From Diadema setosum (Eukaryota > Echinodermata > Echinoidea > Diadematoida > Diadematidae): a stretch of 64,000 nucleotides of DNA. The notes under the pieces are model-generated. The model did no database searches and had not been told where the DNA came from. It worked only from the letters and a program-made list of their open reading frames with translations. Made by a program: the position numbers and the translations under genes. How positions within the stretch are numbered: the stretch's first letter is position 1; every line of letters starts with the position of its first letter. Location: positions 19,868,385 through 19,932,384 of the forward strand of contig NC_092705.1 in the NCBI RefSeq assembly GCF_964275005.1. Reading direction: 5' to 3'. This document shows, in pieces, positions 26,366-37,600 of the stretch.

Positions 26366-26551
26366 GACAATTACCCCATGGCAATTTCCCCGGAACCTTC
26401 CCCTGACCCTAACCCTAATCCTAAGCCTAATCTTAACCCTAACCCAAATTCTAACACTAAACCTAACCTTAACCCTATCTATACTCTAACCTTAGCACTA
26501 ACGAGTATTTAGCCGGGGGTAATTGCCCTCGGGGTATTGCCCTGATACGCC
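26366..26551. mobile_element. TIR element with telomere-like core
   Basis: Ends are inverted repeats of about 28 bp. The left begins GACAATTACCCCATGGCAA and the right runs GGGGGTAATTGCCCTCGGGG to about 26,551. The interior (26,405-26,490) is a degenerate array of CCCTAA/CCTAAC hexamers, the complement of the animal telomere repeat TTAGGG. There is no coding capacity. The TIRs argue for a mobile element that carries the array, not an interstitial telomere fusion. Confidence 0.6.
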
Positions 26552-28709
26552 AATTTTGAATCATGCGTCAGTATATCCTCCGATACGTCATGAGATGTCG
26601 AATTGATTAAAATTCGTTCAAACACTTGCATCATACTTGACTATACTAGGATACAAAGACGGTGAACGTACATCACAAGATGAGTCCGCCTATTCATCCA
26701 TGCATTCATAACTGATAATCAGCGTTAACCAGATAACCAAATTGCCTCCGTCAAGGTTACTATTCTCTTGCAAAACCTAAAATGTGGTTTAGTTACTTTT
26801 GGGCCCCCTCTTTCGTTGATATGAGGAGTGTGGAGGAAGTGTGAGAGACTTTAAAGGGGAGGTTTCCCCAGAACATAATGGTTCAGTCAGAGAATGCAGA
26901 TAGATTGGCGAAACACTTACTGTATTAAAAACATGAACTTCTCTTTGACAAGTGCAAAATCCCTCGATCGATCTGCTACATTCGTTTAAGATAAGTTTCA
27001 AGGGAAATAAGAATGTTCCGTGCCTTCTGCAGGAGGTGGCTTAAGTGCTTATCTGATGTCCCATATCTTTAAAGAATCATTTCGCTATCTTCTTTACATC
27101 GTGTCTATACTTTGACATCACAAATTATGATACAGTTCCGATCTGACAAAGCTGGCGCATGGAATAAGCCATAAATTTTCAAAAATCATAACTTTTCAAC
27201 AGATTCTGTGATTGTTGTAACTATGAATTCACGTGAAGTATATGTTTGGGAAAACTTCTTCCATTAAGCGATCGTACCTTAACAATGCAAGAACGAGCCA
27301 CCGTTGCAGTTTTTTACCTTGTCATACAACCATAGGTCTAATATTAATAACCTGCTAAGGCCTCTAGGTGTCCTATTATAGTTGGTTTATTATATTTGGT
27401 TTATCAGCCCTAGATCATTTTTATGGATATTATACATGTATTTCATTATACAAGTTTTGTTAATGTGAGATACAAACATACCTGTGGTGGTTTGGAGATT
27501 GCTTCCTTCGCATATCATGCATGTGGTAGAGCTTCCACAAAACCCTTGAAGTATGCCAGACGCGCCCACTTTCTTCGCCTTTGACACTCACGCAGTATCA
27601 ACATTGGTCAAATAGCCAAAACATATACTGTACATTTCTGCAGTATATAGGATGAATAATCCGGGATTCTTTCCCATGCAAGACCACCACTTCGCTCTAT
27701 AATGTTAGTCGGATGAGTTTCTGGCGGTCAAGACAAAGTTGGGGCCTAATGGCAGATATGATATGAGAAGACCTATACAAGTATTGGACTGCACCAGGAA
27801 TCGATATACGCTGACGTCCCTATGAGGAGCTCTCTGCGAGTTATCACAGTTAAAATTCTCAAGATGACTCCAACTTCTAGCTTCAATTAAATCAATGCAC
27901 ATTCACAGTAAATTTAGTTTTCCATTCGTCGGCTATATACAGCATGGCGTTGTTACGATGCATGTTGTCTCTCTTTTCCTGCGCCGGTGTCACGGGTTAT
28001 CGGTTCCTACAAGGAATCACTGGCAATTAACATTTTGCACGTTTCCATACGTTTCCTCGTATCACAGTGACTTCTACTCATCGTTACAAAAATGTTAATC
28101 CTGGGTCCAAATAGTGTCAGACGCGCATCAATCAACCACTTTGAAACACATCTTTTGTATAATCATACGCACTAAGAGGCAGGGATGTCCAATTCCAGCT
28201 TAATGGTCCAACTGGAAAGGAATACTGCAATCTCCGCTCTCATTACGATCAATTATATGCTCGAACCTGGGTACGTCGTCAGACAACACTTATATTCCCG
28301 TTTCTTTTTAAACACGTCTTTATGAACTGCCGTGTGCTTATAAGTGCAACGTGTTTTGGTCTCATTCTCTCTTTTGCAGGGAGGTCCAATTGATTCTTTG
28401 CTTTTTTTTCCATCCGTTTGTTTGCATTCTATTCAGGGAGTTTGGCGAGTTGTATCAATTTGCAATGCTCATTGTGAACGCTAGAAAAAAAAAAAAGCCC
28501 AATTGACTTTTGATATATTGCATCAAACAGTTAGTCTTTGACCCAGCCAAAGATATTATATATTTAAGGTATTATTTTCACCGTCAAATCACAGCAAATT
28601 AATGATCTACAATGGATTTGCACTTACGAGATGTAGTACAAATTTACAAGTAATGAGAGTATCACTATCATGAATTGACATTGGGTGGAATTTAAATCTT
28701 CTTTATAAA
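26552..28709. other. intergenic, no gene seen
   Basis: No exon or RNA gene recognised up to the outer edge of the inverted duplication. Confidence 0.45.
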
Positions 28710-29188
28710 ATTGTTGGATTAAAATCATTTAAAAAGAAAGTTGGTTTTACACAGTGATTCATTCATTCTTATGAAAGAACAAAATCATTCTTCCAATAGT
28801 AAAGGGATCTGGTAGACAGACAAGAGAGAAATTTGACTTTCTTGAACCACACTACAGTGTGTAGTTATTAACTAAGCATTCACATTAGTCTAGACATAAA
28901 AACAATTATGTGAAAGGTGACTGCACTTTTGCTTGAAAAAACAAAAACAAACAAACAAACGAACAAATAACAAAAAAAGCTGTATCATTTCCAACCATTC
29001 ATTTATTCATTCATTCGGCCAGTAGTGACACAAGTTAGTGGACAGGGTGAAAGGAATAACTGGCAAGTTTGTGCATGAACATGATAGCAGAGAAGGGTGA
29101 AAGGTAAAGGTGATTTTGATAAAAACAAACAAAAACAAAAACAGTTCAGCCATAACTTCAGCTAGGAATGCTAATGATGCTGTAAGTA

Positions 29189-29368
29189 CAGTCAACCTTG
29201 CCTAAGTCCAATCTATTTGGAGTGAAGAAATAGCTTCGAACTCAAGAAAATTCGACTTAATTGAGGGATTATAATCAATAGAATAATAAGAAGAGGACTT
29301 GAAAAGACTTTCGACTTAGGCGATTATTCAACTTAGTATGTGAGGTCAACTTAAGCAAGGTAGACAAT
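29189..29368. mobile_element. Tigger-like MITE, shared by both arms
   Basis: Starts CAGTCAACCTTGCCTAAGTC and ends with a degraded reverse complement (GCAAGGTAGACA). It lies at the position equivalent to the right-arm copy at 46,349-46,533, so it was present before the duplication. The CAGT-type terminus and TA insertion preference are as in pogo/Tigger-related elements. Confidence 0.75.
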
Positions 29369-29626
29369 AGGTGGACAGGGTTGAAGTAAATTGACAGTAA
29401 TTAACATAAACATGATGATGGTAGTAGGTGTAAGGTCAAGAGTCACTATACACACTGTACTTTGGTATAAAATGTCATATTCTGGCGATAACTTCAGCTA
29501 GGAATATGAAATGGTAATCTTCTAACATGAGAAATTTTAAACAAATTTAGTTCCCTGAAATGATGAATGAAAGGTGAAGAGTCTAGTCCCATCAAATTAA
29601 GTGTTATATATATACATGTATATACA

Positions 29627-29646
29627 AACACACACACACACACACA
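29627..29646. repeat. CA microsatellite
   Basis: Short (CA)n. The equivalent right-arm tract is the expanded GT array near 46,070-46,119. Confidence 0.85.
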
Positions 29647-30319
29647 TACGTGTACATACAATTATTTTAGTCCACATGTTGGTTCCAGTACACAAAAGAT
29701 GAGTAAAAGATATTTTAATGCATTATAAGTGTCAACAGCTTTTATTCGTGGCACCACATTTTTGATGTGTCATCTCATCCACCTTCTTCAGGGTTTCACA
29801 CAGCCCTGTCAGGGACATTACATTGGGCTTTTTCTGCTATTCGACACTAAAACCACACACAGGATTAAATACCTCCACTGAATGAGAGCTGAATGACCCA
29901 GTACCAAAGCTGACCCAGATATGTTCATCAGGGAAAGCTTTCAACTTTGCTCACTGGTTGTGTAGCAGAATAAAAAAATCTATAGAATATACATGGAGAT
30001 AAAAAAACCCCATAATGTATTCCCAAAGCACGCCTACGTTGCAATCTTAGAATAATGTGGCACACAGGGGGTTTACACCATGGCGCATAAAGAGTTAAAG
30101 CCTGCAGTTACAGGAATGTTTGTCTCATGTAGAAGTGCAAGCACTTTACACTTGGTCCCATGGATACAAAAGATACATGGATACACCCGGGCTCCCTGGA
30201 TACACCGAGCCACCAAACTCTGTTTATACATGTACTATAGTTTCAGCGCCATCCTTTACACAAGCTTCATTGTTGGTCCACTAATACTACTAGTACAGGT
30301 GTATATGATTTAATGTCCA

Positions 30320-30709
30320 TGACCTCGTTTACAGTGCAGGGCCGGGCCGCGGCCGAGCCCGGCCTCAATTGCCGTACTCGGCCCCGCGATTTTGTCCGTT
30401 AACAATGCCGGCTCGGCCCTGGCTTTTAATTCAAACCTTTCAATATTTTTGCCGTAGTGGTGTTCTGCTTGTAAACAAACGACTACTATTGGATGAACCC
30501 CGGTCGCAATTTGGTACCGTATTTGGCCCAGTTTGCGTTTACAGTGAGAAAAGGTCGGGCTCAGCTGTGGCCGAGACTACCTCCAGAGCTTGGCCAAATG
30601 CGCGGCTGATTTTGGTACCGCATTTGGCCTTTTGCGCGTTTACAGTGAAAAGAAGGCCGGGCTCGGCCGCGGCCGAGCCCGGCCCTTTCACTTACTGTAA
30701 ATGGGGTCA
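30320..30709. mobile_element. GC-rich MITE (GGCCGAGCCCGGCC), left-arm copy
   Basis: Bounded by TGACCTCGTTTACAGTG on the left and CTTACTGTAAATGGGGTCA on the right. The interior repeats GTTTACAGTGA(G/A)AA..GGCCGGGCTCGG near 30,537 and 30,638, so the terminal module is present about three times. Self-complementary GGCCGAGCCCGGCC blocks give a strong folding potential. A 162-bp related copy sits at the homologous place in the right arm. It resembles a short hAT-type MITE, but the family is not established. Confidence 0.65.
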
Positions 30710-31435
30710 AGGAATTCTCAAATGAAGATAAAAGAAAACACCTTTCTCTTGATTGTGCTAATTATACTTGGTAGGATAAGATTCAAGTTGCTGTATGGAA
30801 CATGTGTACATACGTACATCTTAATATTCACATTATGCAGTTATACACTGCACGCAGAAATATCTTTGGTATACAGATTTCTCAGGTGCATAAAAATGTG
30901 TGACAACAAAAACAAAATCTCTGGAATTTGACTTTTCTGCTTCATTGCAGACATTGCACTTGCATTCAAAACGCAGTAAATAACAAGCAATTTGCATGAA
31001 AATTCGGAATATAATTTATGATTAGTTAAGGCAGGTGACATTAACTAGACGAATCTATTTCCTGAGGTATGCTCTGGGGAAGCCAAGAAAAACCTGAAAT
31101 ACATTGCTGATCAGAGACTGGCTAAATATATTTCCTTTTTTCTCACCTGATACATTAAAAGCCCAGCGTTATGAGATTTGGATGTTGTCTTGTTTTACAC
31201 ACTGAATAAAGTAAATGTTAAAAAGGCAAAGTGTCACGTGGTGAACTGATTACACACTTTCTCTCACAAACATACAATGAGAATTTGTGCTAAAAACTCC
31301 TATTGAAAGGGAAACAGACCCTGTCTTTAAGAAGGCACTGTTATATGGACCCACGCTTAAGCATCTGCCATGTTCCCAACATTTGAGTAAAACTGATTCA
31401 TACAGTGAGTTTGTCGAAAGTGGTCAAAACAATGT

Positions 31436-31600
31436 ACTGTAAACGTCCACATTTTTGCGCGATTAATTTTTCACACTGAGCCGCTCATAAACATATTCGC
31501 GGTTTTTTAAATTCACATTACAAGATTGTCAACCTATTCAGAATATGCAGACAAAGTTGTGACGGTATTTTCACGGGTGTTAGAATTCGCGCCAGCCAAA
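31436..31600. mobile_element. decayed ACTGTAAA-type MITE
   Basis: Begins ACTGTAAACGTCCACATTTTTGCGCG and shows degenerate 'cgcg..aaa' modules. The counterpart is at about 43,575-43,750 in the right arm in reverse orientation, so the insertion predates the duplication. Related elements with intact ends lie at 52,501 and 54,539. Confidence 0.45.
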
Positions 31601-32263
31601 AGTAGCTTAAAATATTAATACACCGTGATAATTTGTGCATCTCTTGATTCACCTGATGTTCCTCGCTGGTTCCACATATACTACATTAAGGATCCTTCAG
31701 AGACAGTTTGCTTGCCATAGCCGTGGAAACTTCTGTGTAAATAATGTGTAACAGCTATTTAGTAGATGACAGACTGCTGTGTGAGTACAAAACTATATCT
31801 CCATCTACATACAATAGATATGATCGGTCCAGTCGAAAACGCACATACAAGTGTACTATGTTTATCCTACGTACATCAAATCGTGAATAACTACTGAACT
31901 TGTACAAAAGAGAGAGCACTTGCAAAATGCACCCAAGATAAACTTTGATTGACAGTTAAATAGCATTGCATCATTGATCTTCTTAATACAGATGGTAGTG
32001 ATCATCACGCCATCCACCAGCCCCCTATAGAATCCTGAGTGCTTGTCCCTTTAACTTTGCATGTCCCACGTAACTATTGTGAGCAATGTATGTTAGTTTC
32101 TTAAGTTTCTAGACTGTCGCGTAAACTTCATGGATGGTGAAGGAGTAAGACATGTCTTAATGGAATTCTTCAGCAAACCATAGGTGTATGTTCCAACAGT
32201 CATGAGCACCATTTCATTCTGAATTAACTACTTAGAGCAAACAGTGTGTGTAAAATGATCTTG

Positions 32264-32356
32264 TCATCTTTTCATCTCAGCCATAATTCTGCTAATGAGT
32301 TCCTCTGTTTCTCTGATTTCCTGACGGACAGCTGCCTCTGACTTAATCTTCTCCAA
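32264..32356 (-). pseudogene. pseudo-exon 5 (intact length)
   Basis: Reverse-strand copy of the gene's terminal exon: acceptor TGTGCAG, 93 bp, stop codon at 32,264-32,266. The encoded residues (LEKIKSEAAVRQEI..) match the functional copy closely, so decay here is slight. Confidence 0.85.
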
Positions 32357-32709
32357 CTGCACACAAAAGAATAATAAAAAGGCAATCGCATGTAAGAGAC
32401 TGATAAGCATTCAAATTAATAGCAAAGTGTGCTTTGAACAACCAGTGTCAAACAGGCCAATCAGGTATGCATGACACTGGATTTTCACATGAACCACAAT
32501 CATAATCAGTTTATTCAAACCTTCAAAAATTCATTCTCCTCCTCCCTTCTACTACATCATTTTGTATTATCTCGCTAGCTACCTTTTCTCAATTCACTAT
32601 AAAGGTAATGCACTTTCCAGTGACCAAAAATGACAAAAGAACCAATTTATATGCCTACGAAAACTTTTCACATTTTTCTTTTGAGGGATTTTCTGAAAAC
32701 TACATTCTT

Positions 32710-32968
32710 CAGGTAAAGGTTTCTTCACTTTGTCTCCCTCTACAAATAAAATTTGTTAAGATTGCAACTGCTGATCTGTAAATTAACAAACATGCCGGAA
32801 AAAGGGAACCAGTGGGACTCGAACCTGTCATCTACTGCTTTCCGGGCAGCGACACCGTACCACCAGGCTGTCCCTGGTTGCCGGCAGTGACACGATGGAC
32901 GTGGAACAATATCCATAACTTAAGGCGGAGAAGGCATACCCTGTATCTTGTATCATAAATACATTCTT
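32710..32968 (-). mobile_element. tRNA-derived SINE-like insertion
   Basis: A 259-bp block present only in the left arm. It is flanked by the direct repeat TACATTCTT (32,701-32,709 and 32,960-32,968); at the equivalent right-arm position the site occurs once. On the minus strand it contains a perfect B box, GGTTCGAGTCC (32,815-32,825). An A-box-like AGCCTGGTGGTACGG lies about 45 bases upstream (32,855-32,870), the spacing of a tRNA gene. About 90 bases precede the tRNA-like part and about 95 follow it. There is no poly-A tail. I read it as a SINE or another mobile element carrying a tRNA-related promoter, not a functional tRNA, because the acceptor stem does not close. Confidence 0.7.
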
Positions 32969-33356
32969 ATACACCATATTAAGTGCAAAAGCACCACAAG
33001 ACTGTACAGTAGGTTGTATAGGCATGAACGTTAAACTCTCAATCCTGCAGCCAAAGCAAAAGCTCGCTTTACAGTATTGACACAGAGGACCCTGTAATGT
33101 AGATGCACTATAGCACTGAACATTCAGGCATCATTAAAATGCACAGATGAAAGTCGTGCCTTACTGCCTCAATACAGGTCAATACAACAACTAACCTGAT
33201 TTGCCTCAAGTTTTTCTCCTTTCTTCTGCTTTTCTTTCAGCTGTTCAATCTGTCTTGAGTCTCTTGTTGAGATTCTTCAGCCTCTTGTCATCCATTGGTC
33301 CTACAGGTTGAGGAGCAGATACTGACGTCATGACTGGTTCCTTCTACGGTTGCGGC

Positions 33357-34617
33357 TAGTCTGGTTTCCAGACCCTTTGCCAACTGGACTCCGCGGCGAC
33401 GAAGTCGCCGCCCCGCGACGAAGTCGCCGCCTTTGCCGAAGGCAAAGGTAGCCTCTGCGCGAGGGGAAATTACAGAATACCGGTTTTGCCTCATATAAAT
33501 TAGCATATTGGTGCGTATAAGAGCCGCCGGAGGCGGGGCCTTCGGCCCCGCCTCCGGCGGCTCTCCCTTAGAGATGAATTTCAGCCCGAAGGGCTGAAAT
33601 TCGTCTTTCCCGACGTTTGGGGCCCCCAAAAAGGCCAGAAACGGAACGGCCGTCAAAAAGTAGGTTGAGCACACAATTTTTATGAAAATTGAGTGGTTTC
33701 GGAGGAAAACTGCTCTAAATCGAGATAACTCGAGTAAATCGACGATAAAGAAAATCGAGCCGATTTTGACGGAACTATTTTAATCGTGATGACGTCATCA
33801 CAGCTGGCAGCCCTTCTTCCTTCATCTCTTTTCGACACAAGTCATCACGATACAATCACACTACACACTAGTTTGGCAAGGCAGCGCGTATACGCGTATT
33901 GTCAAGAGACATGTGCGCACTCAACTGCTATACGTATTGTACATTGTACTACTAAACATGCGCGTTCTGCAGACTCAATACGCGCTACCACTGCCACACG
34001 TACGTACGCATAAGCTGTTATGTGCTGTATTTGTATTGAGTGCATAGAGTCAACATGGTGGGCTGTCAAGCGCACCCACACAGTGCGTAAGCTCTACTGT
34101 AAGCTAGCACCAGCAATTAGATAAGTGATTGTTTTCTAGTCTCACCTAAATTGCTATCAATTTCTAGGATATGGACGTAGGACTATCCTCGACTCCTAAA
34201 AACGTGAGTATACATCGTAAATTCGGGTAAATTTTAACGGATAGTCTAGACTAGCATCGTCAGGATCTAGAACTACATTATTCGGGGGACACCCCCGAAA
34301 CCCCCGGCCCCGAGAACAACGTAAGATACCACACTTCTCACCGCACAGAGCAAAGAAAACACACGTAAACAAATGGAATCGTCGACAGCCGAATCACGGA
34401 CCGTATCGCAGATCGGATTAATATTTTAATGGTTGCTATCGGCAAGCGTAATTACGCTCTTTTCAGAGCGATTTGCGCTCTCCGTGATTGGCTGCCGGTA
34501 TTCTGTAATTTACCCCTGCGCGAGAAAATCAACTTAAACTATACTAGTTTTCGACGTTGAGGGCGTCAATATCATGGATAGCGAAATAGTATGGGCATGG
34601 GTCTGGAAGCCAGACTA
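33357..34617. mobile_element. 1.26-kb MITE, 9-bp TSD (TAGTCTGG family)
   Basis: The left end, TAGTCTGGTTTCCAGACCC, and the reverse complement of the right end, TAGTCTGGCTTCCAGACCC, differ at one base. The flanks are the perfect 9-bp direct repeat GGTTGCGGC (33,348-33,356 and 34,618-34,626). A second inverted block, (G)CGCGAGGGGAAATTACAGAATACC at about 33,460-33,484, pairs with 34,497-34,523. The left part is a stack of GC-rich hairpins, such as CCGCCGGAGGCGGGGCC..and its complement at 33,523-33,562. The long minus-strand frame across it is a by-product of those repeats. A 9-bp duplication is usual for Mutator-like and possible for Merlin-like transposons. No transposase is seen. Confidence 0.85.
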
Positions 34618-34692
34618 GGTTGCGGCGTGAATTGTGCAGAGCAGCCATTCGTCGCGGATTGGACGAGCTGTGTGTCCATGTGCGTAGCAGCA
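34618..34692 (+). promoter_or_regulatory. presumed 5' UTR/promoter-proximal region
   Basis: GC-richer 75 bases between the MITE and the proposed start codon, ending AGCAGCAATGG, an acceptable translation-start context. No TATA box is obvious. It is assigned from position only. Before the MITE inserted, this sequence was joined directly to the truncated inverted copy of the gene's own exon 4. Confidence 0.35.
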
Positions 34693-34699
34693 ATGGCAG
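34693..34699 (+). CDS. exon 1 of eIF2A-like gene (7 coding bases)
   Basis: ATGGCAG followed by the donor GTAAAT. It supplies Met-Ala and the first base of Asp, which the next exon completes (MADEFKGGEE..). Phase and donor fit exactly, but so short an exon cannot be proved without a transcript. Confidence 0.5.
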
Positions 34700-37600
34700 G
34701 TAAATGAAATATTGATTAGGCCTATGACTTTTTGCAATCTTGCAAAGCAGAAGGATTGGCTACAGGGTTTTAATGAGAGATTCTATCAGAAAATAATAAT
34801 TTCACGTAATTCACCAGGGGATAACTTTACACCGATACCACCATCTGTAGTCCCATGCATTGAGTTATGTGTGGCACACGTATCACCATGATCATTTTAA
34901 GTGTCTTGTCTTGAGAGGTCATAACATTTCATTTTGGACCTCAATCTACCTGGTTAACAAATCTGGTTGTGGGCTTAAAGTTATACAAAACTTATTTACC
35001 CCTCTTCTACTCCATCGTCTGGGTGCGATTTCAAACAAACTTGTAGAGTGCTGTGACTCTGTGTGAGGTTTTTCTGATTTTGATGTAGCCCGACCAGACG
35101 CTGTTACGCTATGCGAAAACAGCGTCTGACGAGCGCGGCATGCAGCCTCAAAGTGAGGAACCTCAACACAACTAGCACTACAAAACTTAGGAAAATGTAT
35201 ACTTTTCTCCTTTAAACAGAATACTTTACTCACGTTAAATGCATGTTTCTATTACAGAAGAATAGTTCGCCACACTGGGTCCATGGAGACCACTTGCGAT
35301 AAGTCCGTGGAACAAATAAATGACACTTTCTGGCGCAATTCCTGACTGTCGGTACGTCGCGACGTACCATGTACAGCGACTGGGCTGTGTATAGTTAGGC
35401 CTGGCGTGAAAGATTGTGTACCGTGTGGACATGCTGGATATGATGATCAATTTCGGTAAGTTTCATTGCGTACATTTGAATACTGATAGCATCAGATGTA
35501 GAGTAAATATTGAAAAGTATGCTCGTTGAGTTTGAGGTGACAAAAATGATGTGAAGTATCAAAATTCAAAGCTATCGTAATACGATTACGTCGCTCTCCT
35601 AGTGGTTGGTGGTCGCGCGCGTACAGCCCTGTCGCGACGTACCATGTACAGCGACTGGGCTGTGTATAGTTAATTTTGATGGAAACATGTCATTCTTTTT
35701 TTTTTTTTTTTTTTTTGTCCATGGACTATCAACGTATCGTTGCACATTGGCATGAACCCTAACCGCAGCAGCGACCAGAATTTGTGCACCTTATGCCTTT
35801 GTGCATTTTATGCCTTGTATCTCATGTCTGTTTCATGTGAGAGCCTACCATAAATGTTCAAGTAAATTTATGCTCTCTGGAGGTTCTGCACAATAGAGAA
35901 AGAAGAAGAATTTGACAGTTTTGTGGGCTAGGCCTACTAGGGGTGTCAAAAGTCAATGGTAGCTCCCCCCCCCCCCTTCCCATCCCACAAAATTGGTAAG
36001 TAAATTAGTAAATTAAAGAACCACATGCATTTATTTCAGGAAGGTGCAGCACATACTTTTTGAAGTATTGTGCTTTGACATTATGATATGGCTTCAAGAT
36101 TTTTCTTATGGACATTAATGTCTTTGCTGTAAATGTCTCATATGTATACAACTGTAGGCCTACTGTAGTATGTGGAAAGACTTCCTTACCACTCAACCCA
36201 GGTATGTTTCCCCCACTTATTTTGCCATACCACCTTATACACTTCCCTACCATTGAAAATCTTGTGCATAATTGAACGCTGTTGGTGTACATCTGTGTGT
36301 AAGCTAACAAGGGTATGGTAGTGTACAGTATGTCCCAAAAAAAATTACAACGGGACCCCCCGCAATGATATCTTTAAGAATAGCGAATCAATCTAAATAC
36401 AAATTCAGGGTATGAAACTATAACTCATTGCCCACATCTTACAGAAAACCCCATTTGATTTGCTTCAGTGGTCAAAGAGAAATGAGGAATTTTGTAGAGG
36501 ATGTCGGGAATCTCTTTTGTGCAAGTTCTGTCTATTATTCACGCACTAGAGCATTGAATTGCTAAAATTGGAAAAATTAGACTCATGACATGCTTTACAA
36601 CAATCTACATTTCTCTGTGACCGCTTAACCAAATTGAATGAGGCTTTCTGCAAAATAAAGTTAAGATGTTATATTTTAAGGCCCCGAAGTAGCACTTAGA
36701 CAGGTCGATCATTTTGGATGTTATCAATTCGAAAATTTGATTGTCATTTTTGAGGGACATACTGCAATATGTCCCACAAAAATTACAATCAGATTTTTGC
36801 ACTGATAACATCCAATATGATTATTTTTTTTCAATGCTACTTCAGGGTCTTAAAATATGACATCTTAGCTCTATTTTGCAGAAATCCCCATTCGATTTGG
36901 TTAAGCGGTCACAGAGAAATGGGGATTGTAGTAAAGCGTGTCATGAGTCTGATTCTTCCAAGTTTAGCACTTTGATGATTTTGTGTGTGAACAATAGACA
37001 GAACTTGGACAAAAGAGATTCCCGACATCCTCTACAAAATTCCTCATTTCTCTTTGACCACTGAAGCAAATCGAATGGGGTTTTCTGTAAGATGTGGGCA
37101 ATGAGTTATAGTCTCATACCCTGAATTTGTATTTAGATTGATGGAATATTTTTAAAGATATCATTGCGTAGGGCCCCGTTGTAATTTTTTTGGGGGACAT
37201 ACGGTAGAGTAGTATACAAATAGTGAATGGTCATGAGTGCGATGGTACAAGATTTCGCACGATGTGAAAGATAAAGGCGCTCTATTCAACGAGGCGAAGC
37301 CGAGTTAAAAAGTGCACCTCATCTTTCACCGAGTGCGAAATCTGGTTCCATTGCACGAGTAAAGACCGTGTTTGCTTTATACAACACCTTGAACGTCAAC
37401 AAATTTGGTACTCACAGATTCTTGAATTTAGCACGGAAATGACAACCATTTTCCATGAAAGACGAATGAGTAGCCTCACAGTCGCAGTCACCGTGTACGT
37501 ACGTATGCGAAACGAAGTTGTGTACAAAAATGAGTGACAAAAGTACGGGCTTGTACAATGTAAGCGCGCTTGTACAATGTAAGCGCGCTTGTAATTGTTG

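Larger units (their letters stand above)
28710..33346 (-). repeat. left arm of large inverted duplication
   Basis: Read in reverse complement, this segment matches 40,352-47,003 piece after piece. The matches include the pseudo-exons at 33,199 and 32,264, the 31,240-31,440 block against 43,740-43,950, the 30,080-30,180 block against 45,020-45,125, and the 29,740-29,950 block against 45,755-45,980. The last match is the GTAAAACCAACTTTC block at the outer end. The outer edge falls at GATTTTAATCCAACAATTT on both sides. Identity by eye is roughly 85-90% outside insertions. The arm is shorter than its partner (4.6 versus 6.65 kb) mainly because the right arm gained insertions. Confidence 0.9.
32264..33346 (-). 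pseudogene. truncated copy of the eIF2A-like gene
   Basis: Inverted copy of the last two exons of the plus-strand gene at 34.7-41.7 kb. The second-to-last exon copy (33,199-33,346) keeps the GTTAGT donor but has one extra base near 33,253. That base turns the reading after LNKRLK into an immediate stop (..AAG ACA GAT TGA). The final-exon copy (32,264-32,356) is 93 bp with intact acceptor and stop. The 5' part of the second-to-last exon, and all earlier exons, are missing: homology stops about 33,346, one or two bases before the target site of a MITE. A 9-11-base insertion also lies near 33,325. It has no start codon of its own and is best read as a duplicated fragment. Whether it is transcribed cannot be told. 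Confidence 0.85.

Noticed and set aside
26405..26490. Interstitial telomere from chromosome fusion
   Set aside because: Array is short, degenerate and framed by inverted repeats, which fits a mobile element better.
32806..32881. tRNA gene on the minus strand
   Set aside because: A and B boxes are good but the acceptor stem does not pair, and the block is a TSD-flanked insertion; treated as SINE-like.
33288..33674. 128-codon minus-strand frame ending in the pseudo-exon
   Set aside because: It runs through the MITE's hairpins and TIR and enters the pseudo-exon in the wrong frame; composition follows the repeats, not a protein.
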